A stretch of 35,128 nt of DNA from Hysterium pulicare CBS 123377 (lineage: Eukaryota; Ascomycota; Dothideomycetes; Hysteriales; Hysteriaceae): assembly GCA_000467715.1 (NCBI GenBank), contig AJFK01000531.1, positions 1 to 35,128 on the forward strand, written 5' to 3'. The position numbers were made by a program, and so were the translations under genes. This document shows, in pieces, positions 13,404 through 25,138 of this stretch. The notes below the pieces were generated by a model. That model saw nothing but the letters and a program-made list of their open reading frames with translations, did no database searches and was not told where the DNA came from. Position 1 is the first letter of the stretch. Each line of letters begins with the position of its first letter.

Positions 13404-14655
13404 TAGTCCCCTAGCCGCTTTTTCCATTATACACATATACGGATAACTCATACACAGGGTAATATGGAGACCCAGTTTCTACTCTTAAGAACATCAGTTA
13501 AGATACATATATTCTGTTTACCTCCCTTCGCCTGGTCGATTTGGTCTCTGCATTACGCATTGAAGTGCTTTCAGTGCCGTGAGCCTTACCTATATAATCC
13601 TCTTATTTCTTCTCTGTTTTACTCTAAGTAGGAATAATGTATATATAGATTTATCTATACAGAAGATATTTAATTAAGTCTACTACGCACGAAAAAGAAA
13701 CTAAGCCTGAATTACGTACGTAAAGTAGGTGTGGCTGAGCCGTCGGTTTCACTAGTCCATTTTGATACGCTTGGATATACCCAGGAAGCTTAAGAAGACT
13801 TCAAGTCAAGCGATCAGACATACCTCTGCCGTACTAGATAGGAGTAGAATCTAGACAGAAAAATGCGTGGAGACAGATGCTGCCACTTGAACAAGGCAGT
13901 TAGCGAAGGCCTACATTAGGACGTATAAGTTCCCGAATGCACCTGTACTAGCGTATTTCTTGACACCTATAGCTTATGTGCCTAGTTTCAGAGCTGTGGC
14001 ATGAGGTTTTAAATACGTCAGTCTGCCCCTACCAACGCCGGTGTTGGCAGTCTACAGACATCATTTGGGCTCGGTAAACCAGTTGCCATCACCAAGCATA
14101 CGATAGAAACGCTCGTGGGCATAGAAAGCATGTGCACATATTGGCTTAGCCTCATAAGCAACGTACGCGCAGCTGATTTCACTCGGGCCTTGCAACATGT
14201 CGAAGTCAATTCATCCTTCTTGATACCCGTTTGCGTCGACCAGGGTCTGCTCGTCGATTTAACCTCATCGGGTTAGTATCGCGATGTCAAAGCAAGCCCT
14301 GGAGCTAAACTTCGTATTCTCGCTTTGCAACTTGATCGCGGATTGAGCCCGTCAAGGCTTGCTCTTAGTTTTAACCCTTCACGTTACGCCCGTAGACGAT
14401 GTTCTGCCTGGTGTACTTATCGCATGCTGCTCTCTATTGGTTGGCCTTAAGGTCGAAAGGCTCCCGATCCTGGGAATTATCTCCGTTCATCTTGACTGCC
14501 AGAACATACCTGCATTCATGATGCGAAGCCACCACAAAGGGCGGTTATGGCGTTATATAAGGCGCCGATGCCCGCCCAGACTTCCCATTGTTCATTGATT
14601 TCCTATTATCTGTCTCAATTCTCTTCCACTACTCTCATCTTGCTGTATCTTCATC
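13404..14655. other. intergenic region upstream of MFS gene
   Basis: There is no supportable gene in this 1.25-kb spacer. An AT-rich stretch lies at about 13600-13680. It contains a small hairpin, TATAGAT-tt-ATCTATA, near 13643. A perfect 12-bp palindrome TTACGTACGTAA lies at 13712-13723. The last 150 bp are probably the MFS promoter. Confidence 0.5.
14554..14560 (+). promoter_or_regulatory. TATA-like element of the MFS gene
   Basis: TATATAA lies 96 bp upstream of the MFS start codon and is followed by a pyrimidine-rich leader. The spacing allows a transcription start about 30-60 nt downstream with a short 5' leader. This is inference from position and consensus only. Confidence 0.45.
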
Positions 14656-16764
14656 ATGGCATATTTCGCGTACAAGTATTTCAAGAGAAAGCATAACGAA
14701 AGGAAAAGCGCAACTGCGGAGCCTGGCCAAGACACCCCCGATGTCGCAACAGCTCAGAATACCCAAACGCCCAAGATTGAAAGGCTGACGGGAGAGGACC
14801 TTAATGGACAAGACCTGGGAAACGGCCATAAGAGGGAAGTTTATGGAGGGACGACCACCAGCAATGCAGCTCATGTAGTTGATGCTGATGAAGCTGCAAG
14901 GATCAAAGCAGAGACGAGCCGACGTCGAACGCATCGATGGAAGATGGTCGCTGGCTTGATTCTACCAAACTTTCTCGCGTCTGTTGATACCACTATCGTT
15001 GCCCCGGCTGTGCCCATTATTTCGTCGCATTTCAGTACGTAACCCACCGCTTAACGATACATCTCGTCTGACTAGAAAAGACCATCTCAGCGGAAGCTTC
15101 AACTGGATCGTGACAGCATACACGCTTACGCTAACAACATTCGTACCAACATCCGGCCAGATTGCAGACGTATATGGTCGCCACGCTGCGCTCCACTTTC
15201 ACATATTCTGCCTCATGATCGGCAGTGTCCTCAGCGCCGCGGCGGTCACATGGGGAATGCTTCTATTCGGGCGAGCTCTACAAGGCGTCGGGGCGTCTGG
15301 AATCATGAGTTTGACCAAAATTGTGTTGTCCGACAACGTCTCACTAGCGGACAACTCCAAGAATAATACCATTTTCTCCCTGATTTCAGGCCTTTCATAT
15401 GCTCTAGGGCCCGTCATTGGAGGATACCTTGCAAACGCAAACTGGCGCTATTGTTTCGTCCTGTCCATCCCGGTCGCCTTCATCTCACATCTCCTGATCT
15501 TTTTCCTCATGCGCAAGGAGCTAGTCAAAGGCCGTGTGTCTCTCCATGGAAGCAGCAAAGTAGGATATTTATCTGGCCTTGCAACATTCGATTGGCCAGG
15601 CATGTTCTTCTTCATCTTCGGAGTTGGCCTCATCGTTCTCGCGGTGACGTGGGGTGGGACACAGTACAGCTGGTCCTCTGGGGCCGTAATTGCGCCTCTC
15701 GTCCTGGGTGCGTTACTATTCATCTTTTTCTGGGTGCACGAATACCTCCTAGAACCGGGTCGCTTCACAGCGCGTATCTTCCCACGACAAGTCGGTATGA
15801 TACCATACCTGCTCTTCCAGAAGCACGACACCGTGCTCCTCATGATCATCAATTTTGCTACGGGCGCTGCGCTATATTCGGCCTTCTACTTCATCTCCAT
15901 ATACTGGGAACTGGCAGAAGGCTACACAGCCTCCAACGCAGGGGTGCAACTGCTCTACTATACACCCGGCATTGGCGTCGGCGTTTATGGCGCCATGTTC
16001 CTCTGCAACATCTGGCCCCGCCAAACCTTCTACCCGCTCGTCTTAGGCTCAACACTTGAAGCGACGGGAATGGGCCTTCTGATCTGGGCAGTCAGCAGCC
16101 GGAAAAAAGCAGTCGTAAACGGCATGATGGCACTTGCAGGCGCAGGGACCGGCCTTAGATTTATGCCCGTGACCCTTCACGCCGCCGGCATCTGGCCCAG
16201 CCGCTTAGCTTCCATCATGTCCCTCATGAGTTTCATGATCCCCTTCGGCGGCACAATCGCCATCTCAATGATGGGAGGCGTCTTCACAAACAAATTCAAC
16301 TCGTACTTAGCCCACATCGTCCCTACCAATACAAACTCCAGCTCTACCAACGCACCACAGAACCTAAGTACCTTGAATAGTCTACCCGAGCCAGCGAAAT
16401 CCATGGTTCAGAATGCGGCTGCCAGAGCCGTCATGTGGTCATTCGTCAGTGTTTTGCCGTTCATGGCGTTAGCTGTGGCTGCTAGTGCGATGTTGGGAAA
16501 TGTGTGGATTGGGAAGCCGGCGAAGAAGGGTAAGGGTGAGGTTAAGGGGAAGGTGCTTTATGGAAGCTTTTTGCTTGCGGTGATTAGTGTATGTGATGGA
16601 CCGAATCTTATATCAAGGGAAATAGGTACTGACTTGTCTCTTAGGGAAAAGCGAGTGCGGGAAGACAGGAACTGGATCCTGAAGAGGGGACGGGGAAACA
16701 GAGGGAGATGGTCCTGGATGAGGAGAGACGGAAGGAGCGTGTGGATTCTGAGGTTGGTCATTGA
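14656..16764 (+). CDS. MFS transporter, 14-TM DHA2-type exporter
   Basis: Major facilitator protein predicted to export small molecules or drugs by proton antiport at the plasma membrane. Exons 14656-15038, 15091-16588 and 16645-16764 give 666 aa. The first 90 residues are polar cytosolic sequence, then transmembrane segments begin (GLILPNFLASVDTTIV). Visible family motifs are motif A-like GQIADVYGRHAAL, the RALQGVGASG block, and antiporter motif C, ALGPVIGGYLA. Many further hydrophobic segments fit a 14-TM topology. The first intron uses donor GTAACC at 15039, because the stronger-looking GTACGT four bases earlier leaves the frame. The last intron has a TACTGAC branch site and leads to a charged 39-residue tail ending EVGH. 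No biosynthetic genes adjoin it, so the substrate is unknown. DHA2 assignment is from motifs only. Confidence 0.88.
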
Positions 16765-17665
16765 AGGACACGATCTTTTATACCCATTTCTTACTTATTG
16801 TGTCGGTGGGGAATCTGGTGGAAACGTATGTTGCTTTTACCATCGTTGTCACTTATTTTAGGAGGTTAAGGTTGGGGTTAAGGTTGAGGTTGGAGTAACC
16901 GAGTACATTGTGTGTAGTGATCAGTTGGTGTCTGGGCTGTACATTGACCTCGCAATGACTGTTTTGGCTGTGCACAGGACACCGTTTGAGCTTGGTAATG
17001 TGATTCTAGGGGAGTTCGTACCCCTCAGCGGACTTGGGAATTATCGTCTGCTTAACAGTTCGTTGTTGGATCTACAGGAAAAGTATAGCCCAATTCCACT
17101 CTAGTCAACATATTCCTTGCTTGATATTTGTTGCTGAACTGAGCTCTGTGAAATACACTTTTAGATTTCAGATATACACAGCAAAGTTCATAAAAACATT
17201 TTTCCTCAAGCTTAATATATAATGACTTATAAATAAAAGAAAAAAGGTGAGATATTATAAGCCTCTTTCTAGTCTATCTCTATCTAGGATCTTATTAGGA
17301 TACTTGTCTGTCTTAACGTAAGTGCTTTTGCAGTCATTGCCTGTTGATTTGGGAAGTTGAGGTTGGGGAATGGGAGGGGGTGTGTATCGCAGATTTTATG
17401 GGTTGCTGTTGCACTTGCTTGGTTCCGGGCCTTTCGGAACTCTATAGACTGTTTGTAGTAATGGCTTCCAATTCAACGACATTGGAGATGAATCTTTATC
17501 TCCTTTTTGACAGCGCCCTTCTCCAGCTATTAGCTGAGCAAATCCGATCTTATTCTATCATACAGTCGAACTATACACATGACCATGCCCAGCCCAATGC
17601 AAAGTATACATACATCACCACGCAAACTCTTCACTCATCCATCATCCCCGTCTCCAAACTCCCGC
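16765..17665. other. intergenic region between convergent genes
   Basis: This is a 900-bp spacer between the 3' ends of the MFS and uL23m genes. It contains a G-rich GGTTAAGG/GGTTGAGG tract at 16861-16897 and an AT-rich, terminator-like stretch at about 17140-17260. No coding frame is convincing. Confidence 0.5.
16861..16897 (+). repeat. G-rich GGTTAAGG minisatellite-like tract
   Basis: Short degenerate repeats built on GGTTAAGG, GGTTGGGG and GGTTGAGG follow the MFS stop by about 100 bp. It vaguely resembles telomeric sequence but does not contain the TTAGGG unit in register, so it is classed only as a simple repeat. Confidence 0.45.
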
Positions 17666-18300
17666 CTATATCCTCACATCCCTATCGACCTCCACCTCCC
17701 CACCCACATCCACCCAAGTAGGCTTCCACTTAACCTTCCCCTGCCTTACTAACCCCGCCTGCTTCTCAAGTGTCTTCCCCCACCTCTTCCTCCCTCTCAA
17801 ATCCATATCCTCAACCAAATGCCCCGTAGGCGAACCCCCCTTCCCCCCCTCCCCCCGCCCCTCATTATTCTGTTTCATCGCCTCAGCAATGTCCCTACTC
17901 CAAGGCTCGAAGCTCTCCGGCTGCTCGGGCCACACAAACGGCGTCTCCATATCGACGGTCATTTTCTTGATGGCGCGCGGGCGGTGCCAGCGGCGTGGTG
18001 CGGGCAATGTGACGCCGGGCTTGTCTTGTTGGACGCGCTGCTGCTGCACGACGGAACGGATGTTGCGCGTTTTGAGGTTGTAGACGTGGTAGAGGTAATC
18101 TCGGAGATCGAATTTGCTGAAGTGGAGGGGGACTTGGAAACATGCTTGGTAGGGGGTGAGGTTTCGCTTGTGGAGGAGGGAGATGACGAATTTGGGGCTA
18201 GAGAGACGACTTTATTAGATGGTTTTGGGATCGGGAATGAGTGTAGAGGAGGATCGTACAGATAAACTTCTTTCTTGCCGAAATGTATTATGCTGGTCAT
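17666..18300 (-). CDS. mitochondrial large-subunit ribosomal protein uL23m
   Basis: Mitoribosomal protein of the uL23 family (yeast Mrp20), located near the peptide exit tunnel of the large subunit. Exons 18300-18260 and 18197-17666 (intron 62 nt, CTAAT branch site, phase 2) give 190 aa. Visible family features are GKKEVYLP at residues 8-15, the core PLHFSKFDLRDYLYHVYN at 37-54, and the fungal block RRWHRPRAIKKMTVDM (82-97) followed by PFVWPEQP (100-107). The C-terminus is Gly/Lys-rich and low in complexity. The start used is the ATG nearest to the conserved block. The frame stays open upstream, so a slightly longer N-terminus or an upstream exon is possible. It is convergent with the MFS gene. 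Confidence 0.88.
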
Positions 18301-20070
18301 TTTTGCGGAGTTTGGAGAGGTATTTGCGGAGGATTTGGGGCGACCGCAGAGTCCAATTATGGAAACAGGTTGAGATGAAACCAATTGAATGGTTCAGAGG
18401 CCAGTAAGAAAGAACGACAATGGCGGTTGAGACAATGGTAAGGATAGATGCAGATGTTGAGCTTCAAGAAGTTCTTTGCTTGGCATTTTGCACGGACATA
18501 GGACACTCACGTGACCATACACTAGGTCGCATTAAACTCCTTTTCATGCACCACTAAAAATATCCTATAGTAACCAATCTACAGACATGTATATCTAATG
18601 TCGGCTTTGAAAATGGTGGGATTCAATTTGATATGATTTATTATTTATGGAGTAGGATCGTCGAGTAGAATAAGTTAGTGTCACACCTATTCAACTTCAT
18701 CCCTTCGACACCAACCCCGAATGTCATCTTCATTCCCGACGCACTGCTCTATGATCTTTGCCTGTCGATTGTTGTGAACCATAATCCAAAAGAATCACTT
18801 TGTACTACAAAATCTCCAAGAATAGCTGGAAATCCTTGGGAAAACGTGCCCGGTCCCTGAAACGAATGAAGTCGTCGTCAATATCAAGATGTGGACAGTC
18901 TTCAATAAAGCTAACACGTAAGAGAAGTGAATATGATGAAGGTTGAGTAGGTATAGTTGTGGGAGGGTTTGAGTATATGACCATGCTCATATATCTTAAG
19001 AGGTCTAATCGTATCGTTTCAAGCAGCAAGAATAAGGGGGAACTGTACGTGTCACCTCGCATAATCCCTATATTTGGTTCCAACACCTACATATATTTTC
19101 TTGTGAGATCTATAGCAAGTTCGGAATGATAGCTCACACAGTTCAGATTCTCCGATGCCTCGGACTGGGACCGTTACCAACGTAGCCGCTTCTACAACAA
19201 CGCGCTGCTCATAGTCTAGTGTGTATCTCTCGCTTTCCAAGTTTCACGAGGTACCAAAGCATCATCTCTCCATCTAGGTCAGATCCAGACGACAGATGCG
19301 ATTGCAAACCTAGGCCTTATCAGGCCTCACTGTGCCTGGTACTTGCTGTTAGACCGTGGGCACTGCATGCCTGCCTAATAGAAACATACTCAGTGGAGCC
19401 CGGAGGAGCGTTATTGTTTTCATATTCAGCGCCACTCATGTCTACGGTACTGCTATTTTCGATTGCCATTTGGAAGGATAAGAAGTTTGATGTTCTTACG
19501 AGGAAGAAAAAGACCAGCGTATGCCCAGTAGCGGCTGGAGGGTGCTTCCTGTGAGGTGAACACACCCGGTAAAATGTCAGCTGGATGCTGGAAAAAAGAG
19601 TCCACAAGTGTTGTTTCCTGTGTTCTTCCTTCGTGCTCCAGTGATGTTTTGGCCATGCTTGTGGGACATTATTCTTATCGAGTACCTAGGGAAGATCAGA
19701 TGTCGCTCAAAAGAGGGGCTGTGGTGTTTAGGTAGGCAAGTGAACAGCGGAAGGCGAGGAAGGTGCGGTCAAACTCGGCCACGAAGCAGCTACCTAGTCC
19801 GTCTACCACCGTCTCTACAACCTCGCCGCACCCAATTCCCTCACTAGAACACTCCCATCAGCATCTTGCTAAAGAGACATCCTCAGTTGTGGTGGACTTT
19901 GCTAATGAACCGAACAGCCGACTACGCTCTAGGAAAACCCCTCCAGTAACCTTTCAGATATTCCGTCGGAGCACGATTGCCGCCAGCGCAACACTGCATC
20001 TCTAGTACCTTCGGCTTTCTTCAACAGCAACCTCGAATCGGATACAGCTACAAAACGCCTGGACCCAAGG
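18301..20070. other. intergenic region, possibly with 5' exons of the next gene
   Basis: No complete gene is supported in 1.77 kb. From 19933 to 20070 the frame of the following CDS stays open for 46 codons without an ATG, with Ser/Asn-rich coding-like content. A second open stretch in another frame (about 19735-19885) could join it through a weak 47-nt intron (GTTGTG at 19886, TAG ending at 19932). Around 18.8-19.2 kb small minus-strand frames exist without a recognised product. Confidence 0.45.
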
Positions 20071-22225
20071 ATGTCTGGCCTTGACAAACTCGGTGGCATC
20101 CGGCCTGTGATAGGCAATGACCGCCAAAAGAAGTTCTCTGATCAACAAGGCAAGAGAACCGCTGTCCATTCTCGCCCCGCTCATCTCAAAAGCAACCCGA
20201 ACGAACGACAGTGGAGGGAACGGAAGACACCGGCTAAGGAAATCACCATTAGTCGTGCCAGTCGCCATAGCTTCACGCCACAAAATGTAAGGGACATTGC
20301 GGCGAGATCTGGCGCCTACATCGAACGGACTTCTGTCCATGATCGCCTTTCCTTGGGTCTCTATGGTCAGTCCAAAGACGTCGATAAGGCATCTCAGATG
20401 ATACACGATATCATGACAGAAAATTCAGAGAGGAGCTCTGGTCATGCGAACTTTGCGAAGTTGAAGGCTTTCGATCCGAGAAAATGGATGGAGGGTGAGT
20501 TGGAGATTCAAAACGATGAACGAAAGGCCACCTTCAAACGTGTCCCTCCACAAGATGTTTTTTTCCCTCACAAGGTATGGTTTGCTTGGGAATTCTGTTC
20601 TTTTTTGGTAACACAATGCTTACTGTTCCATGTAGCTTTCGATTGTCTGGTCGGAGGAGTGTGTCCTCCGTGAGTATATGCCGCGGGATGTCCTAGGATA
20701 CAATCTAGAAGCTTTGGATACGATCCGCATGGATGATGAGGTCTACATAAGCCTCACTGGCGGAGCTGGTGAGCGTCCAGCTCTTCTCATTCAAGGGTAT
20801 CAACCAGAGAATGTCAAAGCGGCAGAGGGACACGTCCACAATCTCATTAAAAAGATCGAGGGGAATTTCTTCGAATTTGAGCCGGCGTACATCTGTCTCG
20901 ACGAGTGGAAGGGCACTCATATTGCTCTCCGCAAGCCCGCTCCCACGGATTTCCCTCAGATTGAGGAAGAGGTTATTCCGATCTTCCAGCAGCTCCTCAC
21001 ATTACAACGTGAAACAAAACTTTCCAAGGCCGAACTAGATCGTCTTCTTACCCCCGACAAACTCGCCCAACTTCAGTACCAGCTGGCCATGTCTCTCGAA
21101 TCCATCCGATACAAACGTGCCTCCTGCGATCTCACCATTCGGCTGGGCACGTTCGTCCTAACGCGTCACGGAATCTTCAACCAGGAGGTTGTTCCGAAAG
21201 AAAAGTTCTTGAGTACACTTGGAAGCGAATCAAGGCTCGTCGAGACTTTGGTTACAAAGTGGTAAGCCAATGCCGTGTCGCTATTATCTAACTGTCGCTA
21301 ATTGTTTTCCCTAGGATCGGAGACAAACACATCGAAGACAATCTCCTGTCCAAGCTGACGTCGGCTAATGATCTGCTTACCCCTATTGGATTCACTGCTG
21401 GTTTTCTCAAGGATGTCAAACCGATTTACCGAGCCTCCTTCATTGTCCCAGACCCAGCAAATCGGAAACAAAACCTCATGTTGCAAGTAGACTTTGAGGA
21501 GGATGAATACGGCGAATTTGATAAAACGCCAGGTATATGGTGTAAATTAGACAGTGGTAAGGGCAGTTTGGCGAAGCACCTCGACGTAAATCTCCTTGAG
21601 TTGGTTGAGTAAGCACACTCCTTCTACAACCCCTCTTAAGATTTAGATTAAGGGACTTTGTAGTATCTTACTAACGCGGGATAGTGGTCGGGCATGGCAC
21701 TTCAGCCTCGAGTCTTCTCAGTTGATCCCAAAGACTTCCTGGTCAACTACGCTTTCCAGTTTCGCAATGGGCGTACGAGTGAAGAAAGATCTAGCTAAGG
21801 ACATCCTCTCTGCTGGTGCTTTTATTACTTGGGTGCCTGTTCATGGTATCAAAGCCGAGAAAGTTAAGTTCGAGCGAATATTCCGCTTCGGAATCAAAGA
21901 CACAGATTATAACCTAGAGGCGACGCGTGTCACATGGCCCAAACTTCGACCGGCTTGGACCCTCACTGTGAGACACAACGATTGGGGTCAACATTTCGCC
22001 CACTTGGCAAGGCTACGTGAAGGCGAGAAGGCTCCTTGGCCCGACCCAGTGAGAACCTTCTTTCCAGACGACGGATATACGGTGCCCTTCCAGGACCAAG
22101 AGCAGTTCCAAGGTATCTTGTCACTTCTAGCGCTTGATGAGGAAGAACTGCCTCCTGCCGGACCGGGTATTCATGTTATAGCTACTAAATTGCTGGAGAT
22201 TTCTGCGCTCCTCTCGGGGAGTTGA
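20071..22225 (+). CDS. DUF7905-like protein with two KH-like segments
   Basis: Large soluble protein resembling the fungal DUF7905 group. Its function is unknown. Minimal exons are 20071-20574, 20636-21261, 21315-21608 and 21685-22225, giving 654 aa. Introns are 61, 53 and 76 nt; the last has a perfect TACTAAC branch site, and all phases agree. Residues about 56-117 look like a KH fold (ITISRAS..., ARSGAYIER, LGLYGQ, then an amphipathic helix), although the usual GxxG loop is replaced by FTPQ. A second KH-like unit follows the first intron (DVYGYN-like helix region, VYISLTG, ALLIQGYQPENVKAA). The C-terminal half is mixed alpha/beta with many Trp residues. These suggest RNA binding, but this is inference. 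The true start may lie upstream, since the frame is open back to 19933. Confidence 0.72.
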
Positions 22226-22440
22226 GTGGGTTTTGCTGGATGGGGCGGCATTTAGGCGTTCTCTTTTCTTAAGACACGGTTTAGGATGGGAGTATTTTTA
22301 CTTCTTCTCTCAAGGCTCCTCTCTAGACTCCTCTTGGAGCATTGAGTGGATTCTGCTGGACTGGGCGGCGTTCCCGTGTCCCTTTTTCTCTGGTCATGAC
22401 TTAGTATGGGTGGTCTTCTGCTTCTACTCTTTCTACTACT
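22202..22440 (+). repeat. 120-bp imperfect tandem duplication across a stop codon
   Basis: Two units with a constant 120-bp offset: 22202-22321 and 22322-22440. Shared blocks include TTGAGTGG, TGCTGGA, GGGCGGC and TTAG.ATGGG at identical spacing. Identity looks roughly two thirds. The first unit includes the last codons and TGA of the KH-like protein gene, and the second copy keeps the same TTGAGTGG around the stop. Confidence 0.75.
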
Positions 22441-23734
22441 ATTTACACTCTGTACAGTAGATAGCAGGCTTCTTGCTACATAAGCGGCCTCCAGGCCTAA
22501 TATATTTATTAAAAACCTATCTTCCTTACTTTAGAAAACTCTTATCTTTTTTCTTACCCAAGCTTAACTAGCTTATTAGATTGGCTTTCTTTCCGGGTCT
22601 GCGAGGAGGCTGATTCGACTTTTAGATGCAGTCGGTGAGCTGCAAAGTTACTATTTTCTAGTATCCTAGAATCTTCTAGCAAGGAAAAGAGATAAATATA
22701 AGTTAAGTAACTATTTTCTAACAATCTTGCTTTTAAAGGTGTGCTAGTATATGTCTCACTATTAGACCCGCATCGACACCGGGAAAAGCCGCAATCTTAA
22801 GGTTCTGACATTTGATAGGAGGGAAAATGGAAAGAATATCTATAGAGTATTTAGGTATTAGGTGAGCAATTCACTAGGATACGTTCCGAAGATGCGTTTC
22901 CAAGGTCTCTCATAATCGTAGCTTAGCTCCAGAGGTTGATACTTCTGGATTTTGGGTCAGACATGTGAGGATACTGGTGAAGGCAGAGGAGATAGGACAT
23001 GGGCGAAACTAACGAAAACAATCCAATGCTGCCAATGACTACCGGCTCCGAGGCGATGGCATTGATCTGAAGCAGTGATATAGCGGAAGATGGAAGATCA
23101 GCGAGTGTTGGTAGTGTAGCTTTTCATGTACATTAGAAAGTAAGCGGATTTTTGTAAGGTTCACCAAGCGGAATATAGGACTTCAGATAACGTCGGGAGT
23201 GAAGGAAATTTTGGGATCTTTGAGAAGACTATGGATTGGATTTGATTTTTTTTAGACAAGACATGATGTTAAGCAAATAATAAGAATGGCCATGAAACCC
23301 TTTGACCAAAAACCTCGAGATACCAATTGTGCAGGTATGTAAGGATGGCCAGAAACCCTTTGACCAAATACCTGGAGATCGCAATTGCGCAGGCATATGC
23401 GAAAGGAGATTGAACATCTCCAAATGCTCTGCGTTAATGCATGCAAATGCCCTCCGTTGATCTCGCCGACCTCCTCGATCTGACACTTGAGAGTTTTGTA
23501 GAAATGATAAAGAAAGATCCACCCGCCGACTATCCGATAGAGCGTGCCCAAAAGCCCGTGAAGTTGCAAGATATGAAATCTCGTCCCACGGAACACCCAT
23601 AAAGTGCCCAGATCGGTGAGATGGACAGATATGAAAGCCCAAATGTGGAATGTCGTAGGTGGGACGGAAGCCAGTATACAAGATAAGACTATCCGATCTC
23701 CCTACGGAGGAACTTTCGCGCAAAGTGCAGCTGG
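22226..23734. other. intergenic region between convergent genes
   Basis: This is a 1.5-kb spacer between the 3' ends of the KH-like gene and the F-box-like gene. It holds the second copy of the 120-bp duplication, an AT-rich stretch at about 22490-22750 with a direct repeat (AAGTTACTATTTTCTA and AAGTAACTATTTTCTA, 61 bp apart), and the 58-bp tandem repeat at 23286-23402. No gene is supported. Confidence 0.55.
23286..23402. repeat. 58-bp tandem duplication
   Basis: Two adjacent copies, each starting ATGGCCA and sharing AAACCCTTTGACCAAA, ACCT.GAGAT, CAATTG.GCAGG at a 58-bp offset. They differ at only a handful of sites, mostly C/T or G/A. It lies about 330 bp beyond the stop of the F-box-like gene. 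Confidence 0.8.
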
Positions 23735-24632
23735 CTATCCCAGACATTCGATGAGCTTTGCGCGAAATTCCGCACGACCTTCCGTATTCATGTACCAACG
23801 GTCACGAGCTTCCATGTTAGGAGGTAGGAAGATTAGATCGACAGCAGCTGCTTTATCGTTCTCGCGTATGCCAACAGCTTCGAGCCAGTAATGCGCGCAA
23901 CGGAAGAATTGAATAGCGGCTTCTCGTGCACATTGTGACGATAAGTTCAGACAGAAGAAGGGTGTAAGATACAGCCTCTCGAGGTTTGAAGTCGAGGCTA
24001 ACATCGTAAAGGCAGCGTGCTGATTCAATGAAACATGCGTCGAGGAGAAGAGATGACTATGGGAACTCCAACCGTCGATCGCAATGTTTCGTACAAATGT
24101 CTGCATACTTCCGCACTGAGCCAGGAACGCATACAAAGAGACGGTACTCTTGAAACTGAAGAGATTCTCCGAGTAGAGAATGGGCGCTGCCTCTGCATAC
24201 ATCTGTCGACACACTAGAAGCATTTGAACAATGATTCGGTAATTGAGAGTCCATTTGGTGCCTCGTCGGTACAGGTTGAGCCGGTTAGGGGTGATCAATT
24301 GGCGTTGGACTACTCGGCGATGAGAAATCGTTCTTGCGGCAATGGTCATGACGTTTTCGTGATCAACGAGGGCAAACTCGTAGATCATGTTGCGGATCTC
24401 ACCGGGGAGCTTGAATAATGGGAATGGCGTTGTATCTCGCTGAGATTTTTGCGCAGAAGCGCGTTTCTTTGGTGGGGTTTTAGAGGCTGCCTTCTTCGTG
24501 ATGGTTGCTTTCGTTGTCTTGGGCACACTTGCCGGTCCCTTCGACCCCTTGGAGGAAATAATTAGTGAGGTTTGATAGAAACAGAATAGCAATGCATACC
24601 TTGTCACAGCGGACATCCTTTTTGGCTGCCAT
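23735..24632 (-). CDS. F-box-like / DUF7730-type protein
   Basis: Member of the large mould-specific family with an N-terminal LPxEIRNxIYE motif (DUF7730/2EXR-like), related in pattern to F-box receptor proteins. No substrate is known. Exons are 24632-24600 (11 codons, starting MAAKKDV) and 24547-23735, giving 281 aa. The 52-nt intron has a CTAAT branch site and phase 0. Residues 11-48 are very basic (Lys/Thr/Ser), which may be a nuclear signal. The motif FPLFKLPGEIRNMIYEFAL occupies 53-71. Further on the family block LLVCRQMYAEAAPILYSEN is visible. The remaining C-terminal half is helical and unrecognised. It is divergent from the Zn2Cys6 regulator, with about 500 bp between starts. Confidence 0.82.
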
Positions 24633-25138
24633 ATTCAGTAATCTTCGATTTCGATTCACATTTGCTAGGTTTAGGAGCTACTAACGCTGGTTGCGAAAGC
24701 TGCCGTGAAAGCCAATGCACCGTTCTCAAGAATTCTGAAGACGAGTATTCTTTGACGACTGCTTTGACCTCGTCTGGATCTCGACTCGGATGTTGATGAT
24801 GGTGGTGAGGTGAAGATCCGAGGCCTGTGGACAGGCTCCATATCTGGCGAGGTGAAGCGGGCCAGGTGAAGGCGGGCTCCTCATAGTCGGTGTAGACATC
24901 TTGAGGTGAAATGATTTGTGAACTGAGGATGAATAAGTTGAAGTAGAGATAGTAGAAGTGGTGAATGTCAAGGCACGTGCATAAGGCTAATTGTTCTAGT
25001 GCTGATGCTGGCCGTGCCGATCTTACTCCGGCCTTAATAAGCAACACCTTTATGCTGTCGTGAAGTGTCGCATCCTTCACGTTGGATCTCAATTACCCAT
25101 CCGAAAAGTATCTCAGCTCGTATATGATCAACTGAACC
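24633..25138. promoter_or_regulatory. divergent promoter region
   Basis: This 506-bp spacer lies between the F-box-like gene and the Zn2Cys6 gene and presumably holds both promoters. A long minus-strand open frame crosses it, but its translation has no recognisable domain. No clear TATA box or inverted CGG pair was identified. Confidence 0.4.
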